Shown here: in pieces, positions 1 through 8,643 of the stretch
How positions within the stretch are numbered: the first letter of the stretch is position 1
How the letters are laid out: each line of letters opens with the position of its first letter
NCBI RefSeq assembly: GCF_035920445.1
Contig: NZ_CP109162.1
Span: 2,976,001 to 3,040,000 of the forward strand
Direction: 5' to 3'
Origin: Nocardia sp. NBC_01730
GTDB lineage: Bacteria > Actinomycetota > Actinomycetes > Mycobacteriales > Mycobacteriaceae
DNA length: 64,000 nucleotides
The notes under the pieces: model-generated
Told to the model about the DNA's origin: nothing
What the model saw: the letters and a program-made list of their open reading frames with translations, nothing else
The model's database searches: none
Translations under genes and position numbers: made by a program

Positions 1-455
1 GCGTCAAGCAGCGCCTGGGTGGGGTGCTCGTGGGTGCCATCGCCCGCGTTGACGACGGCCGGACCGGAGCCGCGTCCTTCCGAGACCGCCCACTCGTCCA
101 ACCAACGCGCGATCTGATGCGCCGCGCCGGAGGCCGGATGACGCACGATCAGCGCGTCGGCGCCCGCGGCGTGCAGGGTCAGCGCTGTGTCGCGTAGCGA
201 TTCGCCCTTGGAGACCGAGGAACTGCTCGCGCTGACGTTGATCACGTCCGCGCTCATCCACTTGCCTGCGACCTCGAACGAGACTCGGGTGCGGGTGGAG
301 TTCTCGTAGAAGACCGTCATCACGGTGCGCCCGCGCAGCGTGGGCAGCTTGCGCACCTCGCGGCCGAGCAGGGCCTGTTCGAACCGTTCGGCTTCGTCGA
401 GCAGTTCGGTCGCGGCGGTGCGATCGAGGCTGGCCACGGTCAGCAGATGCCTCAC
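1..455 (-). CDS. pyrB: aspartate carbamoyltransferase, C-terminus beyond window
   Basis: Catalytic chain of aspartate transcarbamoylase, which joins carbamoyl phosphate to aspartate in de novo pyrimidine synthesis. I translated this by hand from a GTG at 455. It reads [20 protein letters not shown] and contains the carbamoyl-phosphate loop STRTR followed by SFEVAGKWM, and later a [18 protein letters not shown] block typical of the family. The gene runs off the left edge, so only about 151 residues are visible. The GTG overlaps the TGA of a 22-codon ORF that sits between it and pyrR. Identification is secure; the start is the likely one because no upstream in-frame start is open. Confidence 0.93.
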   Translation of the reverse strand, partial: MRHLLTVASLDRTAATELLDEAERFEQALLGREVRKLPTLRGRTVMTVFYENSTRTRVSFEVAGKWMSADVINVSASSSSVSKGESLRDTALTLHAAGADALIVRHPASGAAHQIARWLDEWAVSEGRGSGPAVVNAGDGTHEHPTQALLD

Positions 456-520
456 GCCCGCACCCCCGTGGCCGTCACCCGGTCGACCGCGAGGGGCAGG
501 GCTTCGCGCGTGCGGCCCAT
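452..520 (-). CDS. possible 22-residue coupling ORF between pyrR and pyrB
   Basis: An ATG immediately follows the pyrR TAA. It is preceded by GGAGG five bases upstream, formed by the last codons of pyrR. The ORF reads [22 protein letters not shown] and its TGA overlaps the GTG of pyrB (GTGA). This arrangement would carry ribosomes from pyrR into pyrB. I know no family for the peptide. It may act only as a translational bridge, or be a chance ORF with a good ribosome binding site. Confidence 0.4.
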   Translation of the reverse strand: MGRTREALPLAVDRVTATGVRA

Positions 521-1156
521 TTACGCCTCCTCGTGGTGCAAATACACGCCGTCGCGACCGTCGTGCTCGGTGAGCAGCACCGAGATGTCCTCGGACCGGT
601 TGGTCGGCACGTTCTTGCCGACGTAGTCGGCGCGGATCGGCAGTTCACGGTGACCCCGGTCGATCAGTACCGCGAGCTGCACACCACGTGGACGGCCGAG
701 ATCGCGCAGGCCGTCGAGCGCGGACCGGACGGTTCGACCGGAGAACAGGACGTCGTCGACCAGCACGACCAAGGCGTCCTCGATACCGCCCTCGGGCACC
801 GAGGTGCGCTCCAGCGGCCGGTGCGGCCGGCTGCGCAGGTCGTCGCGGTAGAGGGTGATGTCGAGGGAGCCGAGGGCCGGGCGTACGCCGGAGAACTCCT
901 CGATCTTGTCGGTGAGCCGCGCGGCCAGCGTGGTACCCCGGGTCGGAATGCCGATCAGCACCACACGTGGCGGGTCCGTCTCGGCCGCGTCCACCGCGGT
1001 CTTCTCGATGATCTGGTGCGCGATGCGGGCGATGGTCCGACCGACATCGGAAGCCGACAACAGCTCCCGCCCCGCCGCCACCCACTCCAGGGTGTGTCGC
1101 TGCGATGTCTCGCCGGCGCCGGACTTGGCGGCCCGCTCTTCTTCGGGCACAACCAT
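521..1156 (-). CDS. pyrR: bifunctional PyrR: pyr operon regulator / uracil phosphoribosyltransferase
   Basis: PyrR binds pyr mRNA in response to UMP and also has uracil phosphoribosyltransferase activity. The PRPP-binding signature is visible as [18 protein letters not shown] in the C-terminal half, and the middle has [17 protein letters not shown]. At 211 residues it is somewhat longer than the usual 180-195, with an extra polar N-terminus. An AAGGAGG lies six bases upstream of the ATG. It is first gene of the visible pyr operon with pyrB directly downstream. How it regulates here (attenuation or translation) cannot be decided from what I see. Confidence 0.95.
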   Translation of the reverse strand: MVVPEEERAAKSGAGETSQRHTLEWVAAGRELLSASDVGRTIARIAHQIIEKTAVDAAETDPPRVVLIGIPTRGTTLAARLTDKIEEFSGVRPALGSLDITLYRDDLRSRPHRPLERTSVPEGGIEDALVVLVDDVLFSGRTVRSALDGLRDLGRPRGVQLAVLIDRGHRELPIRADYVGKNVPTNRSEDISVLLTEHDGRDGVYLHHEEA

Positions 1157-1322
1157 GCCGACCTCCTTCCCCGCCTCACCGGACGGTCCGTTAAAGGATG
1201 TCTTACGGCAAGCAGCCTAGCAGCGCCTGTTTCCCCGCTTTCACCAGGCATATCGCGCTGTGAGCCAGGCCACGGGCGCGGCTGTTGGCCCAGCTCTCCC
1301 GCGACTCCCTCACACTGAGGAC

Positions 1323-1338
1323 TAGTACATACGTTCGA
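1323..1338. promoter_or_regulatory. LexA (SOS) box candidate upstream of alkB-like gene
   Basis: On the minus strand the 16 bases read TCGAACGTATGTACTA. The actinobacterial LexA consensus is TCGAAC-N4-GTTCGA; the left half matches fully and the right half at four of six positions. It lies 20 bases before the ATG of the AlkB-like gene, where LexA would block transcription or initiation. The function of that gene in alkylation repair fits SOS control, but the site is imperfect and untested. Confidence 0.45.
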
Positions 1339-1358
1339 TCGACGATACGCTTCCAGGC

Positions 1359-1985
1359 ATGTCGACACCGCTGCAGGGATCGCTGCTCGACGGGTTCGGT
1401 ACGACCGAATTCGGGCCGCTGCGCGAGGTCCGCCGGACCGTGCTGAACCACCGCGCCTGGGTCGATGTACTGCCCGGATGGCTCTCCGGCGCGGACGCAT
1501 TGTTCGACCGACTGGTCGAGGATGTGCCATGGAAAGCCGAGCGCAGGCCGATGTACGACCGGGTGGTCGACGTGCCCCGGCTGCTGAAGTTCTACGAGGA
1601 ACACGAACCGCTGCCGGATCCGGCACTGGCCGACGCACGCACGGCGTTGAGCGACCATTATCGGCGCGAGCTCGGCGAGCCGTTCCGGACGGCCGGGCTG
1701 TGCTACTACCGAGACGGGCACGACAGCGTCGCGTGGCACGGCGACACCTCCGGCCGAGGTGCGACACACGACACCATGGTCGCGATCGTGTCGATCGGGG
1801 CGCCGAGGGCGCTGCTACTGCGGCCGCGCGGCGGCGGTGCGAGCCTCAAATACCTTGTGGGACATGGTGATCTGCTGGTCATGGGCGGCTCGTGCCAGCG
1901 GACGTGGGAGCATGCCGTGCCGAAGACACGCAGACCCGCCGGGCCGCGGATCAGCATCCAGTTCCGTCCACGCGGCGTTCGGTAG
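1359..1985 (+). CDS. AlkB-like Fe(II)/2-oxoglutarate-dependent dioxygenase
   Basis: Members of this family remove alkyl lesions from DNA or RNA by oxidative demethylation. The 208-residue protein has the iron ligands H127-x-D129 (in AWHGDTSG) and H185 (WEHAVPKT), and the 2-oxoglutarate arginine in GPRISIQFR (about R197). The FYEEHEPLPDP segment is typical of the short actinobacterial AlkB type. It stands alone between pyrR (divergent) and a convergent TetR gene. A LexA-like site just upstream suggests damage induction. The family call is firm; substrate is inferred. Confidence 0.88.
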   Translation: MSTPLQGSLLDGFGTTEFGPLREVRRTVLNHRAWVDVLPGWLSGADALFDRLVEDVPWKAERRPMYDRVVDVPRLLKFYEEHEPLPDPALADARTALSDHYRRELGEPFRTAGLCYYRDGHDSVAWHGDTSGRGATHDTMVAIVSIGAPRALLLRPRGGGASLKYLVGHGDLLVMGGSCQRTWEHAVPKTRRPAGPRISIQFRPRGVR

Positions 1986-2114
1986 TTCGTTGCCCGAACG
2001 CATTCTCACGTGTCACTGCTCGTATCCATGGCGTGAGCGAGCGAACAGCAAGCACGGCCGAACATCGCTCGGTCATGACTGAGCCGAGCGCCGGCGAGGC
2101 GTAGGCGTGCGCGG

Positions 2115-2705
2115 TTACGCCGCGCGCAGCACCGATTCGACGAGTTCACGGACTCCGGCCAGCAGCCGATCGGCCTCGCCCGCGCGGACCATGCGCGGAA
2201 CCAGCTCGCCGCTCAGCGAGCCGAGCAGCAGCCGGCCGACCACCTCGGCGTCCAGATCCGGACGCGCCGCACGCAGCAGCGTGGTGATGTGGTTGTCCCA
2301 GAACGCGTGGAACTCCGCGGTCCGTGGATGCGGAGGCACGGTGCTATAGGCGACCATCAGCTCGGAATTGTCGATCACCAACCGCGCCATCGCATCGAAG
2401 TAGGCGAGCAGGCGCGCATCGGCGGGTGCGCCGGGCCCCAGCGGTGGCGGGCCGCTGGTGATCGCGTTCATGAGAGTGAGCGCGCTCTCGGCGACCATCT
2501 CGTACAGCAGCCCGGCGCGATTGCCGAAACGATGAAAGATTGTGCCCTTCCCCACGCCGGCGGCGGCCGCCACACGGTCCATGGTGATCGCCTCGGCGCC
2601 GTGCTCGGCGAGCAGCGCGGTGGTCGCGTCCAGGATCGCGCGCCGGTTGCGCGCCGCATCTGCCCGTTCCCTGGGTCGCCCGTCGGTCATCGCTCCCGCT
2701 TTCAT
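2115..2705 (-). CDS. TetR-family transcriptional repressor
   Basis: The N-terminal helix-turn-helix is clear: RRAILDATTALLAEHGAEAI followed by DRVAAAAGVGKGTIFHRFG, then a ligand-binding C-terminal domain, about 196 residues in all. The ATG at 2705 was chosen over a TTG two codons upstream; an ATG at 2690 is also possible. It is divergent from the oxidoreductase at 2777, and the two share a long inverted repeat that is the obvious operator. I infer that it represses both itself and the oxidoreductase; the inducer is unknown, probably a quinone-like or electrophilic compound. Confidence 0.92.
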   Translation of the reverse strand: MKAGAMTDGRPRERADAARNRRAILDATTALLAEHGAEAITMDRVAAAAGVGKGTIFHRFGNRAGLLYEMVAESALTLMNAITSGPPPLGPGAPADARLLAYFDAMARLVIDNSELMVAYSTVPPHPRTAEFHAFWDNHITTLLRAARPDLDAEVVGRLLLGSLSGELVPRMVRAGEADRLLAGVRELVESVLRAA

Positions 2706-2709
2706 TGAC

Positions 2710-2764
2710 AAGTTGACCGTCGGTCCATATCGTTAGCGAACACAACTGGACCGACAGTCAACTT
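2710..2764. promoter_or_regulatory. operator: inverted repeat between TetR gene and oxidoreductase
   Basis: Two 18-base arms, AAGTTGACCGTCGGTCCA at 2710-2727 and TGGACCGACAGTCAACTT at 2747-2764, are inverted copies with one mismatch and a 19-base spacer. Each arm also contains the shorter palindrome-like GACCGTCGGTC, so there may be two TetR dimer sites. The repeat fills nearly the whole divergent promoter region, five bases upstream of the TetR start. Confidence 0.8.
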
Positions 2765-2776
2765 ATGGAGTTCGTG

Positions 2777-3760
2777 ATGCAGGCAATCGTAATGACAGAG
2801 ACCGGAGGACCGGACGTCCTCGTCGCCACGGAGGTCCCGGCCCCGCGGGCAGGTACCGATGAGGTGGTGATCCGCGCCGAGGCGATCCCGGTGCTGTTCC
2901 CGGAGACCAAGCTGCGCTCCGGCGAGTTCCCGCTCGGTGCGCGGCCGCCGCTGGTGTTCGGGTTCCAGGCCGTCGGCGAGGTCACTGAGGTCGGCGCGAA
3001 CGTCGATCCCACTCTGATCGGGCAGCGAGTCGCCGTGGGCACCAAGGGTTTCGGCGCCTATGCCGAATTCGTCGCCGCGCAGGCGGATTCCGCGGCGCCG
3101 ATTCCGGACGGATTGTCCTCGGTGGACGCGGCGGCGGTGCTGATGAACGGATCGGTGGCGATTCCGCTGCTGGAGACCGCCGCGCTCACCGGCGCCGAGA
3201 CAGTCCTGATCGAGGCCGCCGCCACCGGCGTCGGCAGCGCCCTGACCCAACTCGCCAGGGAGTACGGCGCGGCCCGCGTGATCGCGACGGCCGGTGGTCC
3301 CAGGAAGGCGGAACAGGCCCGCAAGCTCGGCGCCGACCAGGTGATCGACCATCATGACCCGGCGTGGATCGCCCGGCTGCGCGAAGACCTCGGCGGCGCA
3401 ACCGTGGACGTGGTCTTCGACTCCATCGGCGGCACGACCGCCTTGGACCTACTCGACCTCATGACGCCTCTGCGCGGCCGGATGCTGGGCTACGGCTGGC
3501 TGTCCGGCGCACCCGCGCAGGTATCGGCGAGCGATCTGATCATGCGGGGCCTCACCTTCACCGGTTGCGCCGGACCCGTCTGGCTGGACCGGGTAGGCCG
3601 GGCGCGCGTCGGCGTTCTGGCCCTCGCGGCCGAGGGCAGACTGGATCCGCTGGTCGAGGCGGTGCTTCCGCTTGACCAAGCGAGCCGGGCACACCGGCTC
3701 CTGGAGGATCGGACGCCGCTGGGCAAGATCGTGCTGCGTCCGGGGCTCGGCGGCTCGTAA
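2777..3760 (+). CDS. zinc-independent MDR-family NADPH:quinone oxidoreductase
   Basis: A medium-chain dehydrogenase/reductase of the quinone reductase branch, predicted to use NADPH in a Rossmann fold. It begins MQAIVMTETGGPDVLVATEV and has the nucleotide-binding turn AAATGVGSALTQLAREYGA, then VVFDSIGGTTALDLL; the cysteines of zinc-binding members are absent. The ATG at 2777 has GGAG six bases upstream, better than the ATG at 2765, giving 327 residues. It is divergent from, and probably repressed by, the neighbouring TetR protein. Natural substrate unknown. Confidence 0.88.
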   Translation: MQAIVMTETGGPDVLVATEVPAPRAGTDEVVIRAEAIPVLFPETKLRSGEFPLGARPPLVFGFQAVGEVTEVGANVDPTLIGQRVAVGTKGFGAYAEFVAAQADSAAPIPDGLSSVDAAAVLMNGSVAIPLLETAALTGAETVLIEAAATGVGSALTQLAREYGAARVIATAGGPRKAEQARKLGADQVIDHHDPAWIARLREDLGGATVDVVFDSIGGTTALDLLDLMTPLRGRMLGYGWLSGAPAQVSASDLIMRGLTFTGCAGPVWLDRVGRARVGVLALAAEGRLDPLVEAVLPLDQASRAHRLLEDRTPLGKIVLRPGLGGS

Positions 3761-3854
3761 GACCGGCTATGGCGTCCACGCGGCCGTCCGTAAGGAGGGG
3801 CGACGCGATTACAGAACGGCGCGAGCTGGCGGCAACCGTCGTTAGGGTGGTTTC

Positions 3855-5027
3855 GTGCGGACTTCTCTGGGACCTCATATCTGTGCAGCCAATGCGCTGA
3901 CAGCGCGATGGTGTGCGGAGATCCGCGAGGGCGACTTCGTGGTGTCCGGAGCCGGGGTGTGGCCGTTGCTGGCGTTGCTCGCTTCAGCGGCCGAAGGTCC
4001 GGCGCGGGACAAGTTAGCGGAGGCGGTCGGAGTGCCCGCGGAGGCGGGACAGGACGGAGCGCTGCGGTTGCTGCGCGACTTCGACCGCGCGGAGGCGATC
4101 TCCGCGGCGCTCGGAATGTGGGTGCGCCATGATCTTCCGCTGCACGAGGCGTGGTCGGGGCGGTTGCCCACAGGCACCGTCGCACGGTTGGCCGGGCAAG
4201 ACGTGCTCGACGCCTGGGCGGCCCGGCATACCGACGGGCTCATCGAGCGGTTCCCGCTCGCGGTGGATCCGGACGCGCTGCTGATACTCGCGACGGCGCT
4301 CGTCGCGAAGACCCGGTGGCGCATTCCGTTCGAGGTCGGCACACTGCTGCCGAAGGACGGCCCGTGGCAAGGACATCGCGGACCCGGGTTGTCGCGCACG
4401 AGCAATGATCTGAGCAACGCCGCGATCCTGGACGGGTCGGAGCCCGTCACACGTGTCGTCGTCGAGGGGGTCGCCGACCTCGACGTGCACCTCCTGCTCG
4501 GCCGGGGCGCTCCCGGTAACGTCCTCGGAACGGGTCTGGCCGCGTTGGCCGACGCGGTGCCGATCCGCACCGATCTGCCAGTCGGCATCGACGCGCCGGG
4601 GCTGACCGTGCGCACCGAGGCGGTCATGTCGAACACCGACCAGCTGCGGATCCGGCTGACGCCCTTCGAGATTCGATCGAGGCATGATCTGCTCGCCGGA
4701 TCCGACCTGTTCGGGCTGGTCACCGCGACCGACTGCACCCGTGGCCATTTCCCCGTGATCTCCACAGTGCCGCTGTGTGTCGGCCAGGGGGCCCAAGAGG
4801 TGCTCGCACGGTTCACGCACGAGGGTTTCGAGGCCGCCGCGGTGACCGCGCTATCCCTGCGCTACGCCAGTGCGGCACTGCGGCGGCAGCGCGTGACCGT
4901 TGTCTCCGCGACATTCGACCGGCCGTTCGGCTTCCTCGCCGTGCACCGGCCGACGGGCATGGCGGTCGTCGCGGGATGGGTTGCCACGCCGCCGGATTCG
5001 GCGCCCGCTACCGACAGTTCGCGGTAG
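3855..5027 (+). CDS. serpin-family protein, cytoplasmic type
   Basis: A 390-residue serpin-like protein; serpins trap serine or cysteine proteases through a mobile reactive loop. Near the C-terminus, FEAAAVTALSL (about 325-335) resembles the hinge of the loop and FDRPFGFLAVHRPTGM (354-369) the conserved serpin C-terminal signature; the N-terminal part has the expected helical SGAGVWPLLALLASAA. There is no signal peptide, so it would act inside the cell. The reactive loop is shorter than in classical inhibitors, and inhibitory function is uncertain. GTG start. The gene is monocistronic, facing the flavoprotein. Confidence 0.75.
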   Translation: MRTSLGPHICAANALTARWCAEIREGDFVVSGAGVWPLLALLASAAEGPARDKLAEAVGVPAEAGQDGALRLLRDFDRAEAISAALGMWVRHDLPLHEAWSGRLPTGTVARLAGQDVLDAWAARHTDGLIERFPLAVDPDALLILATALVAKTRWRIPFEVGTLLPKDGPWQGHRGPGLSRTSNDLSNAAILDGSEPVTRVVVEGVADLDVHLLLGRGAPGNVLGTGLAALADAVPIRTDLPVGIDAPGLTVRTEAVMSNTDQLRIRLTPFEIRSRHDLLAGSDLFGLVTATDCTRGHFPVISTVPLCVGQGAQEVLARFTHEGFEAAAVTALSLRYASAALRRQRVTVVSATFDRPFGFLAVHRPTGMAVVAGWVATPPDSAPATDSSR

Positions 5028-5084
5028 CCGGAAAGGTCCTGGAGCAGATCGCATAGCCTGGCACGGGACGGCGGGCGGTGGGTG

Positions 5085-6317
5085 TCAGGCCGGACGGCGG
5101 GCGAAATCCGGTGCGTGCTCCGGCAGGGCGCCGCGGGCTACCAGGAACGGTAGGACGCTGCGCAACACGGGAACTCGGCGCAGGATGCGGACCGGAAGTG
5201 GTGCGCGCGGGGCGGTGGCGATGTCGATCCGTCCGTCGAGGGCGGGGGCGATCGCACCGGCGTGCAGGACGCGCTGCATTCCCTGCGTCACGACGGTGGG
5301 GAAGGTCCTCCGTCGCTGCACCTTCGCCAAATCCCCGGCCCCGACCGTGCCGGAGAGCAACGGTGGGGCCAGAATTCGCGCCGCCGCCACGGCGTCCTGC
5401 ACCGCCAGGTTGATGCCGACACCGCCGACCGGGGACATCGCGTGGGCGGCGTCACCGATGCAGAGCAGACCGTTGGCATACCACCTGGTGAGGCGGTCGA
5501 GCTTCACCTCCAACAGCTTCACTTCGTCCCAGCTCGTCAACGCGTCGACGCGGTCGCGAAGCCAGGGCGCGGCGTCGGCCATGGTGCGCATGATGTCCTC
5601 GACCGGACCGCGCCGCGCGACCTCGTCGGCGCCCTTGGCGATCAGCGTCCCACACTGCCAGTAGTCGCCACGGTCGAGGAAGACCGCCGCGCGGTGGGCG
5701 GTGACGATCGGAAGCGCACCCGCCGGGTCGGTCTCGGTGCGCGGCAGGCGAAACCACCACACGTCCATCGGGGTGGGCCACTCCCTGCTCGGCAGTCCCG
5801 CGGCGGACCGCAGCACCGAGGCGCGTCCGTCGCAGGCCACGGTGAGCTCGGCCTCGATCGTGCCGGTCGCGCCATCGGCCGTTCGGTAGGCGACGCCGCC
5901 CACCTTGCCGTCGGTCCAGATCAAGTCGGTGGCCTCGGTGGTCATCCGCAGCCGGAAGGTCGGCTCCGGCTCGGCGGCGCGTGCGAGCAGGTCCAGCAGA
6001 TCCCATTGCGGCACCATGGCGATGTACTTGTGCTTGCCCGGCAGGTTCTTCAGCGTGGCCAAGGTCTGCATGCCGCCCGCGGTCGGCAGCTGTACCTGGT
6101 CCACCTTGCGCGCCGGCAGTTTCGCGAACTCCGCGCCGAGGCCCAGCTCGTCGAGCAGGTCCAGCGTGGTGGGATGCACGGTGTCCCCGCGGAAGTCACG
6201 CAGGAAGTCCTTGTGCTTCTCCAGCACGGTCGCGTCGACGCCGGCGCGCGCCAGCAGCAGTCCGAGAATCATTCCGGCCGGCCCACCGCCGACCACCAGG
6301 CAGGTCGTGCGTTCCAT
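5085..6317 (-). CDS. FAD-dependent monooxygenase (PHBH/UbiH type)
   Basis: A class A flavoprotein hydroxylase of about 410 residues. The dinucleotide-binding GGGPAGMILGLLLARAGV is at the N-terminus, the DG motif reads DGRASVLRSAAG, and the second FAD motif is GDAAHAMSPVGGVGINLAVQ. The ATG at 6317 follows GGGAGAG and puts the Rossmann strand directly at the start; an upstream in-frame ATG would add 17 unlikely residues. It hydroxylates an unknown aromatic or related substrate. No partner enzyme is adjacent, although the GXWXG-domain gene upstream is on the same strand, 104 bases away. Confidence 0.88.
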   Translation of the reverse strand: MERTTCLVVGGGPAGMILGLLLARAGVDATVLEKHKDFLRDFRGDTVHPTTLDLLDELGLGAEFAKLPARKVDQVQLPTAGGMQTLATLKNLPGKHKYIAMVPQWDLLDLLARAAEPEPTFRLRMTTEATDLIWTDGKVGGVAYRTADGATGTIEAELTVACDGRASVLRSAAGLPSREWPTPMDVWWFRLPRTETDPAGALPIVTAHRAAVFLDRGDYWQCGTLIAKGADEVARRGPVEDIMRTMADAAPWLRDRVDALTSWDEVKLLEVKLDRLTRWYANGLLCIGDAAHAMSPVGGVGINLAVQDAVAAARILAPPLLSGTVGAGDLAKVQRRRTFPTVVTQGMQRVLHAGAIAPALDGRIDIATAPRAPLPVRILRRVPVLRSVLPFLVARGALPEHAPDFARRPA

Positions 6318-6421
6318 CGACTGTCTCTCCCTCGGTCGCCGCCGCAAAGGTGTCGCCTGCTCAGGCAAATCCTAGTGCGAGGCGAGCCGCGACGGACCGG
6401 ATCGAGGGGTCCGCGCGGAAC

Positions 6422-6955
6422 TCAGCCGATGTCCCTGCGCAGGACGAAGAAGTACGGCTCGGTCACACCGCGCAGATCCATCACAGCAAGCAGGGTGTGC
6501 TCGTCCGCGCGCCGGAAGTGATCGATGATCGGCAGATGGTCGTAAACCATCGCGGCACTCGTCACGCCGCGGTACTCGACGTCGCGCAAACGCGCTGTGG
6601 GCCTGCGAGTTAGCAGTGCGGGACGGAGGTAGGGCAGCATCCTGCGCATAGCACGCACACCCGACAGCGGCACCCGCCCGGCCAGCCCGAGCGGAATCCG
6701 GCGCGGATCGACAGGGAACACAGTGCCGCGCGCGGTGAAGAGCAGCGGGTGCACGTCGTCCGGCCCGTCGAACTGCTTGCCATACCACCCGGAGGCGACG
6801 AGTACGCCGTCGAACGGATGCCCGGTAGGCAGTTCGTCGCCGCGCCAGCGTCCGGTCGTGACCTCCTCGACCCGGGCCGCAGGCAGCCGATCGAACAGCG
6901 CCCATGCCTCCGCCGTAGTGCGGATGTTCATCGCATTCAGCTCGTTCGCGGCCAT
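6422..6955 (-). CDS. GXWXG / DUF4334 domain protein
   Basis: A 177-residue protein with the GXWXG motif near the N-terminus (TTGRWRGDELPTGHPFDG) and a C-terminal block of the DUF4334 type (YRGVTSAAMVYDHLPIIDHF, ending PYFFVLRR). No enzymatic role is established for the family as far as I know. The ATG at 6955 has AGGAG seven bases upstream. It is divergent from the membrane transporter at 7209, and a palindromic site lies between them. It may be co-transcribed with the downstream flavoprotein. Confidence 0.82.
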   Translation of the reverse strand: MAANELNAMNIRTTAEAWALFDRLPAARVEEVTTGRWRGDELPTGHPFDGVLVASGWYGKQFDGPDDVHPLLFTARGTVFPVDPRRIPLGLAGRVPLSGVRAMRRMLPYLRPALLTRRPTARLRDVEYRGVTSAAMVYDHLPIIDHFRRADEHTLLAVMDLRGVTEPYFFVLRRDIG

Positions 6956-6984
6956 GGCTTCACTCCTCACGGATAGCAACATTG

Positions 6985-7009
6985 CGAGAGATACCCTATC
7001 TGTCTCTCG
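6985..7009. promoter_or_regulatory. 25-bp palindrome, operator-like
   Basis: The sequence starts CGAGAGATA and ends TGTCTCTCG. The outer seven bases of each arm (CGAGAGA/TCTCTCG) are perfect inverted copies, and one further position inside matches. It sits 30 bases upstream of the GXWXG gene, in the divergent region shared with the transporter. Size and symmetry fit a TetR- or GntR-type operator, but no regulator gene is next to it. Confidence 0.5.
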
Positions 7010-7208
7010 GGGCGGCACGTCCATCGGAAACCGACCGACCTCGGGCAGATGTTGTCCAGCTCACCGGACGCGAACCGCGGCAAGCGGATGACGGCCAGAA
7101 GAGGCCGGCGATGTTGCCATCCAACTCGCATCGGCCATCCAGCGCGGGTGCGGCCCAGCCCTCCGGCGGACCCAGGCCGAAGGCCAAAAGGCCCAGCCGA
7201 AATATTGC

Positions 7209-8480
7209 ATGATGGCGGGTGTGTCTCAACAGGTCGACTCCTCCGAGCGGAACCCGTCCTCGCGGGCCATGACGCCGTCATCCGGCCCGAAAGGACGGCT
7301 CGGCGTCCTCGATTGGGTCCGGCTCGCACTGTTGCTGGCCGGACTGCTGTGCGTGCTCACCGGGCTGCTGCCGCGCACGGAGGCCGCCGCGAACATGCGC
7401 CGCATCGGCCCGCTACTGCTGTTCCTCGGCAGCGTGATCGTGCTGGCCGAGCTGACCAGGCAGGCCAAGGTCTTCGACGTCATCGCCCATCGCCTCGCGA
7501 TCCTCGGTCGCGGCCACTACCCGGCGCTGTTCTTCCTGTGCGTGCTGTTCGCCTCGGCCACCACGATATTGCTGAACCTCGATACCACCGCCGTGCTGAT
7601 CGCGCCCGTGATGCTGGCGCTCGCGGCGCCCGCCGGGATCCCGCCGCTGCCGTTGGCCATGACCACTCTGTGGCTGGCCAACACCGCGAGCCTGCTGCTG
7701 CCGGTCTCCAATCTCACCAACCTGCTCGCCGCCGACCGGGTGGCACTGACCGCGACCGGGTTCGCGTCGAAAATGTGGGCACCGCAACTGGTTTCGATCG
7801 CCGTGACGATGCCGTGCCTGTGGATCTGGTATTGGCGGCGCGGACGACGCCAGGCGGACCGTTACGTGCCACCCCAGCCGATCCGCCCAGCGAACTTCCG
7901 GGAGCGTGCCCTGCTGTTCACCACGGCGGGAGCATGCCTGCTCTTCATCCTCGCGATCCCTGTCGTCGGCGACCGAATCGGCATCGCGGCCGCCATCGCC
8001 GCCGCCATCGCGGTGGCGGCCTTCGCCGTGTTCGACCGCACCACGCTGCGGCTGTCGCTCATCCCGTGGCAGCTGCTCGTCTTCGTGATCGGATTGTTCC
8101 TGGTGGTGCCAACCCTGAGCCGATACGGCCTCGATCACCTGATGCGCGCACTGATCGGCACCGACCCCGGTTCGGCAGGCGCCTACCGGTCCGCGGCGGC
8201 AGGCGCTGCCCTCTCGAACCTCGCCAACAACCTTCCTGCCTACACCGCCGGCGAGGCAGTCGTCCCCGCGGCGAACCGGAATCAGCTACTCGCGCTGCTG
8301 ATCGGCACCAACATCGGCTCGGTCGTCACGCCGTGGGCCTCGCTCGCCACGCTGTTGTGCCTGGAATTCTGCCGGACGCACAACGTGCGCGTCCCCATGC
8401 CGCGATTCGTCCTCACCGGTATCGCCCTCGCCGTCGTCGCCACGACCGGCGCGGTCGCGGCACTGATGGTCACGGGCTAG
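7209..8480 (+). CDS. ArsB/NhaD (ion transporter) superfamily membrane protein
   Basis: An integral membrane protein of 423 residues with about ten to twelve hydrophobic segments. Family signatures are TTILLNLDTTAVLIAPV, SNLTNLLAADR, LSNLANNLPAY and GTNIGSVVTPWASLATLL, which match the inverted-repeat halves of ArsB/CitM-type transporters. It probably exports or exchanges an anion such as arsenite, or a carboxylate, but no ars genes adjoin it, so substrate is open. The start is uncertain: tandem ATGs at 7209 and 7212 or a GTG shortly after, and none has a strong Shine-Dalgarno. Confidence 0.82.
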   Translation: MMAGVSQQVDSSERNPSSRAMTPSSGPKGRLGVLDWVRLALLLAGLLCVLTGLLPRTEAAANMRRIGPLLLFLGSVIVLAELTRQAKVFDVIAHRLAILGRGHYPALFFLCVLFASATTILLNLDTTAVLIAPVMLALAAPAGIPPLPLAMTTLWLANTASLLLPVSNLTNLLAADRVALTATGFASKMWAPQLVSIAVTMPCLWIWYWRRGRRQADRYVPPQPIRPANFRERALLFTTAGACLLFILAIPVVGDRIGIAAAIAAAIAVAAFAVFDRTTLRLSLIPWQLLVFVIGLFLVVPTLSRYGLDHLMRALIGTDPGSAGAYRSAAAGAALSNLANNLPAYTAGEAVVPAANRNQLLALLIGTNIGSVVTPWASLATLLCLEFCRTHNVRVPMPRFVLTGIALAVVATTGAVAALMVTG

Positions 8481-8643
8481 CGCTGGTGCGGCCCGTGGCG
8501 TAGGCGAGAGCGTGTCCGCCCGCCGCGGTGATCGAGGCGGCAACGTCGTCGAGCTTGTCCGCCGGCGACGAAAGCCGCACACAATACGATCACGCGCCGA
8601 AATCGATACGCGGCAAGATCACAGAGTGTCGGCAGAACCGAAC

